Below, piece after piece: positions 54,478 through 62,668 of a DNA stretch of 64,000 nt. Below the pieces are notes generated by a model, which worked only from the letters and a program-made list of their open reading frames with translations, did not search any database and was not told the DNA's origin. How positions within the stretch are numbered: position 1 is the stretch's first letter; every line of letters begins with the position of its first letter. The stretch covers positions 1 through 64,000 of the forward strand of contig JAMONV010000018.1 of the NCBI GenBank assembly GCA_027066365.1. Direction: 5' to 3'. The position numbers and the translations under genes are program-made. This DNA comes from Flavobacteriales bacterium. GTDB taxonomy: Bacteria; Bacteroidota; Bacteroidia; Flavobacteriales; Flavobacteriaceae.

Positions 54478-54515
54478 CTTGATTTTTTGTTACTTTTTCA
54501 TCAAGGAAAAAGTAA
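54478..54515. ncRNA. Pseudoknot-capable repeat end, copy in element A
   Basis: CTTGAT (54478-54483), TTACTTTTTC (54490-54499), ATCAAG (54500-54505) and GAAAAAGTAA (54506-54515) follow one another. The two 10-mers pair perfectly with ATCAAG as the loop, and ATCAAG is complementary to the upstream CTTGAT, which is the layout of an H-type pseudoknot. Element B has the same layout with different stem sequence. Whether it is transcribed is unknown. Confidence 0.45.
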
Positions 54516-54620
54516 AAAGAAAACACTATTGTTTGGGAATGATTAAAGAACCATAACGCGGACATACTCTTTTCAATCAAGTACATGACTAATTACGGGT
54601 GTCCTAATGCGGAAAACAGG

Positions 54621-54703
54621 AAAAAAATCCGACGCCATGCAGAAAATACCGGTTTTGCGCCGTCGATTGGGTGAATGAAGTTACTCAAAAGAATAAAATC
54701 CCT
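54621..54703 (+). repeat. 83-bp direct repeat, copy 2
   Basis: A second copy of the valS 3' end and following bases (81 of 83 identical to 54080-54162). It has no upstream coding context, so it is a non-functional gene-end remnant. It ends 12 bp before the stop codon of the T9SS type B gene. Confidence 0.9.
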
Positions 54704-54715
54704 GTTTCCTGTCGA

Positions 54716-57430
54716 TTATCTGATTAATGAGAAATGCCCCTTGACGGTTTTTCCGCCTCTGCTTTCGGGTAATTCGATAATATACCAATAGTCGTCGGAA
54801 GGTTGAGGGACACCGTTGTATGTTCCGTCCCAGCCGGGGGAAGTTCCGTTGAATGCAGTCATGAGTTTTCCGAATCGGTCATATATATAAACCTTACTTT
54901 CAGGCGCCAATTGAATATTGATTACTTGCCAAAAATCGTTTCTGCCGTCTCCGTTAGGGGTAAAGAAAGGCATAATGCCCATAATAAAGACCTCTTGGGT
55001 GCTAATGCCACATCCGTTTTTATCCCGAACGTAAACAGTATAGGTGCCTGCTTGTAAACCGTCAAAAGTATTGCTGTCTTGATAATTGATGCCGTCAAGG
55101 GAATATTCGTAATCGCCTGGACCGGAAACGATGATGGTGATACTGTTGTTGTTGCCGTTAAAATCGGTCGTATAGACCGTGTCGATTTCCGCCGGCGCCG
55201 ATTCATAAACGCTAACGGTTTTGGAATTGGAGCAAGTATGTTGGTCGGTGACGGTGACGGTGTATTGTCCTTCTTGCGAAACATAAATTCCTTGGCCGGT
55301 TTCTCCCGTTGACCAGTCGTATTGAACAAAACCTGAAGGGGCTTCCACATAGACCGAATCATTTCGGCAAAAGATATAATCGTCGTCCATGTTAATTTCG
55401 GGTATGGGATGAACAATAAGATCGAAATTTCCGTAATTAATACAACCGGTAACGGTGTCGGTGATGGTATAGTAAACGGTTTGTTGATAGGGTGTGGTGT
55501 TGGTATAGGAAGAGGATAAGGGATGTGTTTGGTTTTCGGCATCCGCTTGAGTTTCATAATAAACAACAGGATATGCTAAAGAGTCGCGTCCGTTTAAAAT
55601 GTCGGGGAGTGCTTCATTGAGATTAAATTGTGCCAATCCGTCATCGTTGTCGTCGCAAGTTTCGAGTGGCGGGACCTGATTGATATCAGGGAGAGGATTT
55701 ACCACCAATTCGACGGTTCCCATATTTTCACAGCCCGTATCTTCATTAACTATCACTACGTAAATTTCCTGGTTATAAGGCGTTGTATTTGTATACGGGT
55801 CTTGAATTTCGTTAGTGTGATTTTCGCCATCGGTCTGGGTTTCATAATAATGAGCCGTATAAGTTCCTTGATATGATTGAATTCCGATTATATTAATATC
55901 GTATGCATGCAGGTTAAAACTTTGGATGCCGTTTTGATCGATGTCGCATGTTTCTATTTGTAAATTGTTCTGTATTTCGGGAAGGGGATAGATCGTGATA
56001 TTGGTGGTAATGGTTGAATTATTGTTGTTGGTGGTATAAATAGTTGCCGACACGGTGAAGTTTCCGTCTTGATTATAGACATGATTCGCTTCCGCTGTTT
56101 TCAAATCGGAAGGGTCGGGTTGAGTGGTGGCGGAATTTCCGTCACCGAAAACCCAATCCACATGATCGATGTCGATATTGCTTTGCACACTGAAATGAGC
56201 CGTATCGCCGACGCAGATATTATTGGTGGCGATTTGCACGAAGAAAGATTGAATAAATTGAGGCAGTCCTTGTCGTGAATTTCGACCGTTAAGATTAACG
56301 GAGTTGTATTGAAAATTACAACCGGTGCCTAGTAAATCGGGATTTTCGATAGTGCTAAGGAATGGGCGTCCGGTGTCATAGTTGTATGATTCGGTTACAT
56401 AAATTTTTCCGTCAATCCCGAGTTGCAATGCGCCTCTATAGCCGCTATGGGCATCGATTTGTTGTGTAGCATTGCCGTTCGTAAGGTCTATTTGGTAAAT
56501 TCTTCTGGTGCCACCGCTTGTACTTCCGGAATCACATGATAAAACATATAATAATTCTCCGTTGGGAGAAAATTCAATGCCATAGGGATAGAAATTGGAA
56601 GTTGGAGCGGGAAATTGAGTCAAATTGGAAGCTCTACCCGTATTGATATCGAAGTCGCACAAATACAAAGTGCCGTCGTAATAATTAGCAATGGCTATTT
56701 TGTTTCCTGTGGGCGATATTTTAATGTATCCGTTTAGTGATGAAATATTGAGTGCCTGCGTTCCTCCCGATCCGTTGAAGGTGGTATAAACCACTTGCGA
56801 GTAATTATTTAATCCGGAGCTGTCTATTTTGACTGCATAGATGGTATTATAAGGAGATAGATAGGTGTTTACGGGGATTGAGGGGTTTGAATTTGTGGGG
56901 GCAGGTCCTACGGTAATAACCCAAACAAAATTTTGACTTAAATTGGCTATAGCCGTTACTTTTTCTTTAACATTCTCAATAAGCGGAACATTTTTCCTTA
57001 AGGAATTGACTCGGCCTAGTCCGCTGTTGGCAGCCATATTTACTTCCGAATAACGCAAACCGTAATTTCCGATATCATCCACCGTAATGATGTAATAAAT
57101 GTTCGAATCGCCGGGTTTGGGAACGATTAAACCGGATTGTGAAGAAGAAGGATCTCCGTTTAGTCCGGTTCCGTTTGCCATAACCGTGTGATTTCGGTTA
57201 TATACGGTGACCCCATCCGTGTAAAATAATAAATTTCCTTGGATGTCGGAAATGGAAGAACAGCCTTCAATGGTATTTAATTGTCCTGAAATATCGGCAG
57301 AAACGGGATTGGTTAAAAAATCCAACCCTGCTCGTTCGCCAAAATACCAATGAGCGGCTTCCAATTGTGCATGGAGAGGGGCTGCTCCCCAAATAAGCGG
57401 TAAGATTATGTAAAGGAAAATTTTTTTCAT
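54716..57430 (-). CDS. Secreted protein with PKD domain and T9SS type B (gliding-motility) sorting domain
   Basis: This 904-residue protein has a signal peptide (KKIFLYIILPLIWGAAPLHA). Residues about 22-390 resemble a WD40/propeller-like region (WYFGERAGLDFL, IYKISPTGNKIAIANYY-like repeats). A PKD domain spans about 395-485 (DWVFGDGNSATTQPDPSDL). Two related 90-residue modules follow, each opening with ETCD..D (near 495 and 590) and containing YYETQ and TTPY. The C-terminus FFTPNGDGRNDFWQVINI and GKMTAF-like region to FSLIR is the CHU_C/type B T9SS sorting domain. It should be secreted by the type IX system and retained at the surface. No enzymatic motif seen; a surface or adhesion role is inferred. 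Confidence 0.85.
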   Translation of the reverse strand: MKKIFLYIILPLIWGAAPLHAQLEAAHWYFGERAGLDFLTNPVSADISGQLNTIEGCSSISDIQGNLLFYTDGVTVYNRNHTVMANGTGLNGDPSSSQSGLIVPKPGDSNIYYIITVDDIGNYGLRYSEVNMAANSGLGRVNSLRKNVPLIENVKEKVTAIANLSQNFVWVITVGPAPTNSNPSIPVNTYLSPYNTIYAVKIDSSGLNNYSQVVYTTFNGSGGTQALNISSLNGYIKISPTGNKIAIANYYDGTLYLCDFDINTGRASNLTQFPAPTSNFYPYGIEFSPNGELLYVLSCDSGSTSGGTRRIYQIDLTNGNATQQIDAHSGYRGALQLGIDGKIYVTESYNYDTGRPFLSTIENPDLLGTGCNFQYNSVNLNGRNSRQGLPQFIQSFFVQIATNNICVGDTAHFSVQSNIDIDHVDWVFGDGNSATTQPDPSDLKTAEANHVYNQDGNFTVSATIYTTNNNNSTITTNITIYPLPEIQNNLQIETCDIDQNGIQSFNLHAYDINIIGIQSYQGTYTAHYYETQTDGENHTNEIQDPYTNTTPYNQEIYVVIVNEDTGCENMGTVELVVNPLPDINQVPPLETCDDNDDGLAQFNLNEALPDILNGRDSLAYPVVYYETQADAENQTHPLSSSYTNTTPYQQTVYYTITDTVTGCINYGNFDLIVHPIPEINMDDDYIFCRNDSVYVEAPSGFVQYDWSTGETGQGIYVSQEGQYTVTVTDQHTCSNSKTVSVYESAPAEIDTVYTTDFNGNNNSITIIVSGPGDYEYSLDGINYQDSNTFDGLQAGTYTVYVRDKNGCGISTQEVFIMGIMPFFTPNGDGRNDFWQVINIQLAPESKVYIYDRFGKLMTAFNGTSPGWDGTYNGVPQPSDDYWYIIELPESRGGKTVKGHFSLIR

Positions 57431-57582
57431 GATGAAAATTTGCGATTAAATATACGGAAAAATTTCGGTTTGTAAAAATATGTCAATTTGGCATAAAAAA
57501 AATATTTTGGAGTTAAATTTTCGGTTGAATAAACTCTGGCATAATCATTGACGAAACCAAAACGAATAAAAATCAAAAAAAT

Positions 57583-59508
57583 ATGAGTGAAAAAGGACAC
57601 AAAATAATAGGAATAGATTTGGGAACCACCAATTCGGTGGTAGCCGTGCGTGAAGGTAACGATACGGTGGTTATTCCCAATCCCGAAGGAAAACGAACCA
57701 CTCCTTCGATGGTGGCATTTACGGATTCGGGTGAAATCAAAGTGGGTGATCCGGCCAAACGTCAAGCGGTTACCAATCCCGAGCGAACCATTTTTTCCAT
57801 CAAACGTTTTATGGGAAAATCTTTTTCGGAATTGAAAGAAAAAGGAGAAATCGACCGTGTACCCTATAAAGTGGTGCAAGGACCTAATGATACGCCGCGT
57901 GTGGTGGTGAACGGAAAAGAATATACCCCTCAAGAAATTTCGGCCATGATTTTGCAAAAGCTCAAAAAAATGGCTGAAGATTATTTGGGTCAGGAAGTGA
58001 AAGAAGCCGTTATCACCGTTCCGGCATATTTCAATGACGCTCAACGTAAGGCAACCAAAGAAGCCGGAGAAATTGCCGGTTTGAAAGTCAGACGAATTAT
58101 TAACGAACCGACTGCTGCCGCTTTGGCATACGGGCTTGACAAGAGTGAAGGCGAAAAGAAAATTGCCGTTTACGATTTGGGTGGCGGAACCTTCGATATT
58201 TCCATCCTCGATATCGGCGACGGTGTAACCGAAGTGCTTTCCACTGCAGGAGATACACACTTGGGTGGTGACGACTTCGATCAACGCATCATCGATTGGC
58301 TCGCCGATGAATTTCAAAAGGAAGAAGGTGTGGATCTGCGAAAAGACCCTATTGCACTTCAACGATTGCGCGAAGCGGCCGAAAAAGCCAAAATCGAATT
58401 GTCGTCTGGTAGCGAAACCGAAATCAACTTGCCTTATATCACGGCAACGGCTAGCGGGCCTAAGCATTTGGTGAAAAAAATCACTCGTTCGCAATTTGAA
58501 AAATTGATCGACGATTTGGTGAAACGTACCATGGAACCGGTGAAAACCGCCATGGATAAAGCCGGCCTGAAACCTTCCGATATCGATGAAGTTATTCTCG
58601 TGGGAGGTTCCACACGTGTGCCCAAAGTGCAAAAAGCCGTGGAAGATTTCTTCGGCAAAAAAGCTTCCAAGAACGTGAACCCCGACGAAGTGGTTGCTAT
58701 CGGAGCGGCTATCCAAGGCGGTGTATTGAGCGGTGATGTCAAAGATGTATTGCTTTTGGATGTTACCCCACTGTCGCTGGGTATAGAAACCTTGGGCGGT
58801 GTAATGACTAAATTGATTGAAGCGGGAACCACTATCCCTACGAAAAAATCGCAAATTTTCACCACTGCCACCGACAATCAACCGAGTGTGGAAATCCATG
58901 TGCTACAAGGCGAACGACCTATGGCGAAAGATAACAAAACCATTGGACGTTTCCACTTGGACGGTATCCCGCCGGCACGACGCGGCGAACCGCAAATCGA
59001 AGTTACGTTTGATATCGATGCCGACGGAATTATTCACGTGACGGCAATGGACAAAAAAACAGGAAAGAAAAAAGACATTCGCATTGAAGCTTCTTCGGGT
59101 TTGACACCGGAAGAAATCGAACGTATGAAAAAAGAAGCCGAAGAAAATGCCGAACGTGACCGCATCGCCAAAGAAAACGCCGAAAAACTCAACAAGGCGG
59201 ATGCTACGGCTTTCCAATTGGAGAAACTAATCGAAGAACATAAAGATAAACTCGGCGAAAGCACCAAAAAAGCCATGGAGGACATTATCAAAGAATTGAA
59301 AGAAGCATTTGATAAACGCGATCCCGAAAAAGCCGAAGCGGCTACCCGAAAAGCCGAAGAAATCCTCAAGCAAGCATCCGCCGATATCCAAAATGCCGCA
59401 CAAGCACAAGCTGGCGCACAAGCACAACAAGAATCCGGAAAACAAACCGGAGGAGATAATAACGGTGGCGATGACGTGGAAGATGTGGATTATGAGGAAG
59501 TGAAATAA
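57583..59508 (+). CDS. dnaK: Chaperone DnaK (Hsp70)
   Basis: This 641-residue chaperone has the N-terminal ATPase with [35 protein letters not shown], the phosphate-2 loop [16 protein letters not shown] and the adenosine loop [14 protein letters not shown]. The linker is [20 protein letters not shown]. The substrate domain and lid follow, and the C-terminus is a Gln/Ala-rich tail ending [12 protein letters not shown], as in most bacterial DnaK proteins. It works with DnaJ and GrpE, which are not in the window. Codon use is more C-ending than its neighbours, as expected for a highly expressed gene. Confidence 0.98.
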   Translation: MSEKGHKIIGIDLGTTNSVVAVREGNDTVVIPNPEGKRTTPSMVAFTDSGEIKVGDPAKRQAVTNPERTIFSIKRFMGKSFSELKEKGEIDRVPYKVVQGPNDTPRVVVNGKEYTPQEISAMILQKLKKMAEDYLGQEVKEAVITVPAYFNDAQRKATKEAGEIAGLKVRRIINEPTAAALAYGLDKSEGEKKIAVYDLGGGTFDISILDIGDGVTEVLSTAGDTHLGGDDFDQRIIDWLADEFQKEEGVDLRKDPIALQRLREAAEKAKIELSSGSETEINLPYITATASGPKHLVKKITRSQFEKLIDDLVKRTMEPVKTAMDKAGLKPSDIDEVILVGGSTRVPKVQKAVEDFFGKKASKNVNPDEVVAIGAAIQGGVLSGDVKDVLLLDVTPLSLGIETLGGVMTKLIEAGTTIPTKKSQIFTTATDNQPSVEIHVLQGERPMAKDNKTIGRFHLDGIPPARRGEPQIEVTFDIDADGIIHVTAMDKKTGKKKDIRIEASSGLTPEEIERMKKEAEENAERDRIAKENAEKLNKADATAFQLEKLIEEHKDKLGESTKKAMEDIIKELKEAFDKRDPEKAEAATRKAEEILKQASADIQNAAQAQAGAQAQQESGKQTGGDNNGGDDVEDVDYEEVK

Positions 59509-59531
59509 TCCTTGCTCGAAATGTATATAAC

Positions 59532-59572
59532 CAAGAGGGCCGCTGAAGGTTCGGCGACTCTCTTTTCTTTTC
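59532..59572 (+). terminator. Terminator of dnaK
   Basis: AGAG-g-GCCG pairs with CGGC-ga-CTCT around a 9-nt loop and is followed by a T-rich run (CTTTTCTTTTC). It starts 24 bp after the dnaK stop. Confidence 0.75.
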
Positions 59573-59651
59573 TTGAATTAGGCGCTTAAATAATACGCAG
59601 AAAAACATTAAATAAATAATGTAAATGGGCAAAGAAGAGAAAAAACCTAAA

Positions 59652-59960
59652 TCCGCCCCACGGAGGATAGGCGCGTTGGCCCGGCAAAAATGCGGGCCGG
59701 ATGCCGGTGGGAAAAGGCGCATGGAAGCATCGAATACGCAATGACATGCATCTTTTTGGAAGGAGAAAATGTTGGGATTTTTCGATTAATCAAGGAGGAA
59801 AGCGCAAGTACTAGCCACTGCTATAAACGGGCATTTTCGACGCCGGGTAAGTAAAAAACGCATTTTATCACCGGAAGGATGCGTGTCATTGCGTATCAGT
59901 CTTGATTTTTCGGTTCTTTTGTATCAAGCCTGTCCCTGCTTTTGCCGGGAACAAAAGAAC
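59652..59960. repeat. Palindrome-rich non-coding element B, related to element A
   Basis: The 559-bp gap between dnaK and the glycosyltransferase has no credible gene. It holds a repeat with the same block order as element A: a GC-rich block (TCCGCC hairpin at 59652-59667, then 59668-59704, 35 of 37 nt identical to A); an inverted repeat with 19-nt arms (59734-59752 and 59878-59896, one mismatch); and a pseudoknot-capable end. In that end CTTGAT (59901-59906) and ATCAAG (59923-59928) flank GTTCTTTTGT, which pairs with ACAAAAGAAC (59951-59960). It lacks the valS repeat and the 15-bp terminal inverted repeats of element A. Confidence 0.7.
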
Positions 59961-60034
59961 ATAAATAAAAATTACTTATTTAACAGTAGCGAAGTTGTTT
60001 TTACAAAGCACTTAATTCATTTCTTTTTTTTGGC

Positions 60035-60042
60035 TAAATTTG
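60035..60042 (+). promoter_or_regulatory. -7 promoter box for the glycosyltransferase operon
   Basis: TAAATTTG fits TAnnTTTG. It lies 1 bp before an in-frame ATG at 60044, so transcripts would start at or after that ATG; this supports the ATG at 60068 as the real start. Confidence 0.45.
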
Positions 60043-60067
60043 AATGCTTAAGAATGGATTCGGATTT

Positions 60068-61093
60068 ATGTCAAAAACAAAATCGATTTCTTTTATCATT
60101 CCCGTTTATAATCGGCCCGATGAGATCAAAGAGTTATTGAAAAGTTTTTTGGTTTTGAAAAAAAACGGATGGCATTACGAAATTATTATAGCCGATGACG
60201 GATCAAATCCGAGATTGGAAGGTACGGTTAATGCGTTTAAACGAAATTTGCCGGTCGAATATTTTTACAAGCCCAATTCGGGCCCCGGCGATACAAGAAA
60301 TCAAGCGATGAAAAAGGCCAAGGGAGATTATTTGGTGATTTTGGATTCCGATGTGGTTTTGCCCGATGATTATATGCTGAAATTGCAAGATTTTATCGAA
60401 GCCAATCCCGGCATTGACATGTTCGGCGGACCCGATACGGATTTGCCATCCTTCGATTTTTTTCAAAAAGCCGTTAATTTGAGTATGACTTCGTTTTTGA
60501 CCACGGGTGGTATCAGAGGAAAAAAGCAAAATCTTCAACGCTATGTGCCGAGAAGTTTTAACATGGTTTTAAAACGCGAAGTATTCGATCGAACGGGCGG
60601 ATTCGGTAATATGCATCCCGGTGAAGATCCCGAATGGGTTTATCGCGCTTGGCGGAAGGGTTTTCGAACCGGATTTGCGCCGGAGTTGAAAGTTTATCAT
60701 AAACGCCGGATTGATTGGAAGAGTTTTTCGAGACAAATAACAAAATTCGGCATAACGCGTTGTATTCTCAACCGGCTTTATCCCGAAGCAAAATCCGTCG
60801 TATATTGGGCGCCGGTTTTGTTGGTCGGCTTTGCGTTGCTCTCTATTGTATCGACTTTTCGATTCGGTATTGTCGCATTGCTGCCGTTTGGATTATACCT
60901 TTTGGCTGTTTATTTGGAGTTTCTTTGGAATGTACGCCGTCTGGTTTTGGCTTTAGCGGCATTAGGAGTGTTTGCCGTCCAAACCTGGTCCTATGCAAAA
61001 GGATTTTTGACGGCTTGCATAAAATTTCTTTTTTCGGCAAAACCGCCCGATGAACTTTTTCCTGAACTTTTTTTTAAAACGGATGAAGCATGA
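60068..61093 (+). CDS. Glycosyltransferase family 2 membrane protein
   Basis: This protein (341 residues from the ATG at 60068) has a GT-A catalytic domain: SFIIPVYNRPDEIKELLKSF, IIADDGSN, NSGPGDTRNQAMKKAKGDY and the LVILDSDVVLPDDY acceptor-side acidic motif, then a conserved ED in HPGEDPEWVYRAWRKGFRTG. After the catalytic part come two or three membrane spans (VVYWAPVLLVGFALLSIVST, LLPFGLYLLAVYLEFLWNVR). It probably transfers a sugar to a lipid or polysaccharide acceptor. It overlaps the YbbR-like gene by 4 nt. Confidence 0.9.
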   Translation: MSKTKSISFIIPVYNRPDEIKELLKSFLVLKKNGWHYEIIIADDGSNPRLEGTVNAFKRNLPVEYFYKPNSGPGDTRNQAMKKAKGDYLVILDSDVVLPDDYMLKLQDFIEANPGIDMFGGPDTDLPSFDFFQKAVNLSMTSFLTTGGIRGKKQNLQRYVPRSFNMVLKREVFDRTGGFGNMHPGEDPEWVYRAWRKGFRTGFAPELKVYHKRRIDWKSFSRQITKFGITRCILNRLYPEAKSVVYWAPVLLVGFALLSIVSTFRFGIVALLPFGLYLLAVYLEFLWNVRRLVLALAALGVFAVQTWSYAKGFLTACIKFLFSAKPPDELFPELFFKTDEA

Positions 61094-61977
61094 AAAACAT
61101 TCGTTTAATCTTGGATTTTATTAGGAAGGAAAATGAATGGAAAACTTTGGTTTTCTTCATTTTTGTTTCGGCGGTGCTATGGTTTTTTATGAAAATGAAT
61201 GAAAATTATCGTGTTCGCCGGGTGTGGATTGTCCGGTATGAAGACCATGAAAAAACCTTGCCCGACAGCTTGTTTTCCGACACCTTGTCCGTAGTATTAC
61301 AAGGAATAGGTTGGCATTTAATAAAAATTCCTTCGCCGGGTTATTTAACATTCCCTGCGGAAGCTTTGAATGATACGACTTTATTTTATAAAAAATTAAA
61401 AAAGTATTTGAACAATTCGTTTGTATATGACCTTGAACTTAAGCGGAATAAGCATAAACCTTTCATTAAGGAAGTGAAAATAAAAACCATTTTGCATACT
61501 CCCAATCAATCGGGTTTACGTTTGAAAAAGTTGAAAATTTTTCCATCGACTTTATGGATTTGGGGGGCGAAAGCTGAAATCGATACTTTGTCGGAAATAG
61601 AAACCATTCCGGTAACGGTGCATAACAGGTCCGGAGAAATAGTGGTTAAGCCGAATCTTCCGGGGGGGGTGAAGACTGTTTTCGAAAAGATTCGTGTTGA
61701 CTACCAACTGTCCGAATATTTGAGTGGCGAGGTTAGAGTGAAGCCCGAACTTCCCGATTCATTACGGGGGAAATTGATTTTGTTTCCGCCGCAGGTGAAT
61801 ATATATTATGAACAATGGATAGACAAGGATTCTAAAAAAAATCAATGGAAAATAGGGGTGGCGTTCGATCCCGGTCAAAAATTATTGCTTCCTGTAGTCA
61901 AGAAAAAACCTGACAATGTATTTCATTATAAGATTCTTCCCGAAAAATTGGATTATTTGATTGAAAATGAAAAATAA
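61090..61977 (+). CDS. YbbR-like domain protein
   Basis: This 295-residue protein has one N-terminal membrane span (WKTLVFFIFVSAVLWFFMKM) followed by beta-rich repeats (PDSLFSDTLSVVLQGIGWHL, TLSEIETIPVTVHNRSGEIV, LSGEVRVKPELPDSL). The pattern fits YbbR-like domain proteins placed between a glycosyltransferase and coaE in flavobacteria. The domain is thought to act at the cell surface and may regulate cyclic-di-AMP synthesis elsewhere; the role here is unknown. It overlaps the glycosyltransferase at its start and coaE at its end, which indicates an operon. Confidence 0.8.
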   Translation: MKNIRLILDFIRKENEWKTLVFFIFVSAVLWFFMKMNENYRVRRVWIVRYEDHEKTLPDSLFSDTLSVVLQGIGWHLIKIPSPGYLTFPAEALNDTTLFYKKLKKYLNNSFVYDLELKRNKHKPFIKEVKIKTILHTPNQSGLRLKKLKIFPSTLWIWGAKAEIDTLSEIETIPVTVHNRSGEIVVKPNLPGGVKTVFEKIRVDYQLSEYLSGEVRVKPELPDSLRGKLILFPPQVNIYYEQWIDKDSKKNQWKIGVAFDPGQKLLLPVVKKKPDNVFHYKILPEKLDYLIENEK

Positions 61978-62563
61978 TATCAAAGTTCTTTGTGTCACGG
62001 GCCCTATCGGGAGCGGAAAATCCACGGTAGCTGATTTTTTTGGAAAAACTTATGGCATTCCAATTTATTATGCCGATCATGAAGCGAAAAAAGCTTATTT
62101 CGATATTTTGATTAAACCTCAAATTGAAGCTTTGCTGGGTAAAGAAGTTTATCGGGACGGCTTACCCGATTACAAGTTAATAGGAGAAAAAGTTTTTCCC
62201 CGCCCCACCATATTGAAAAAATTGGAAAATCTAATCCATCCCTTTGTGTATGAGGATTTTAAAAATTGGTTAAAGCGTCAATGTATGCCGTATGTGATAT
62301 TGGAAAACGCCTTGTTGCCGGCAAGCGAGTTTAAATTTTTTTGTGACGAAACCATAGTGATGCAACTTCCGCAAGAAGAACAAATAAACCGTATCGTGAA
62401 GCGCGACGGGTTAAGCCGTAAGGCTATTTTAGACCGGTTGGCCCGTCAAACCGGTTTGGATTATCGATCTATAAATGCAAGATGGTATTTGGAAAATTTA
62501 CAATCTTTTAAAAAACTTATTCCTATTCTGCATGAAATTCATCGTTTTATGGTAAAAAAATAA
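61967..62563 (+). CDS. coaE: Dephospho-CoA kinase
   Basis: This enzyme (198 residues from the ATG at 61967) carries out the last step of coenzyme A synthesis, phosphorylating the 3'-OH of dephospho-CoA. The P-loop VTGPIGSGKSTVADFF and the following YADHEAKKAY (substrate lid) are characteristic, with LENLIHPFVYEDFKNWLKRQ and the ENALLPASEF block. The length is normal (about 200). It overlaps the YbbR-like gene by 11 nt. Confidence 0.94.
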   Translation: MKNNIKVLCVTGPIGSGKSTVADFFGKTYGIPIYYADHEAKKAYFDILIKPQIEALLGKEVYRDGLPDYKLIGEKVFPRPTILKKLENLIHPFVYEDFKNWLKRQCMPYVILENALLPASEFKFFCDETIVMQLPQEEQINRIVKRDGLSRKAILDRLARQTGLDYRSINARWYLENLQSFKKLIPILHEIHRFMVKK

Positions 62564-62632
62564 ATTTTTTGTATTGATGAGTTTTGATATTTAAAAAGAT
62601 TGGCTCATTTTAAGTAAAAAAAGTATAAGATA

Positions 62633-62664
62633 TTTGTCCTGATTAAAAAAATGTTATAACTTTG
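62633..62664 (+). promoter_or_regulatory. Promoter immediately before the histidine kinase
   Basis: TTTG (62633-62636) and TAACTTTG (62657-62664) are separated by 20 bp. The ATG of the kinase begins 4 nt after the -7 box, so the transcript would start at or next to the start codon. Confidence 0.6.
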
Positions 62665-62668
62665 TGGT

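Larger units (their letters stand above)
54163..54620. mobile_element. Palindrome-rich non-coding element with 15-bp terminal inverted repeats (element A)
   Basis: A 458-bp segment without a credible gene, bounded exactly by perfect inverted repeats CCTGTTTTCCGCATT (54163-54177) and AATGCGGAAAACAGG (54606-54620). It lies between the two 83-bp copies of the valS end. Inside are, in order: a 7-bp hairpin (54182-54205); a GC-rich block (54301-54355) shared with element B; an 83-bp near-perfect palindrome (54368-54450); and a pseudoknot-capable end (54478-54515). It encodes no transposase. Likely a MITE-like or REP-like non-autonomous element; the 83-bp repeats are too long for an ordinary target-site duplication. 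Confidence 0.65.

Noticed and set aside
54224-54556. 110-codon open frame within element A
   Set aside because: It runs through hairpins and the shared repeat block; the product has no protein-like pattern. Such frames are commonly mis-annotated in repeats.
57427-58899. 490-codon open frame on the minus strand opposite dnaK
   Set aside because: It lies entirely antisense to the well-conserved dnaK coding sequence and its product is rich in Phe, His, Gly and Arg without any domain; it is a by-product of dnaK codon use.
59509-59651. Possible small gene just after dnaK
   Set aside because: Only a terminator hairpin and AT-rich sequence are visible; no frame with a credible start and composition.
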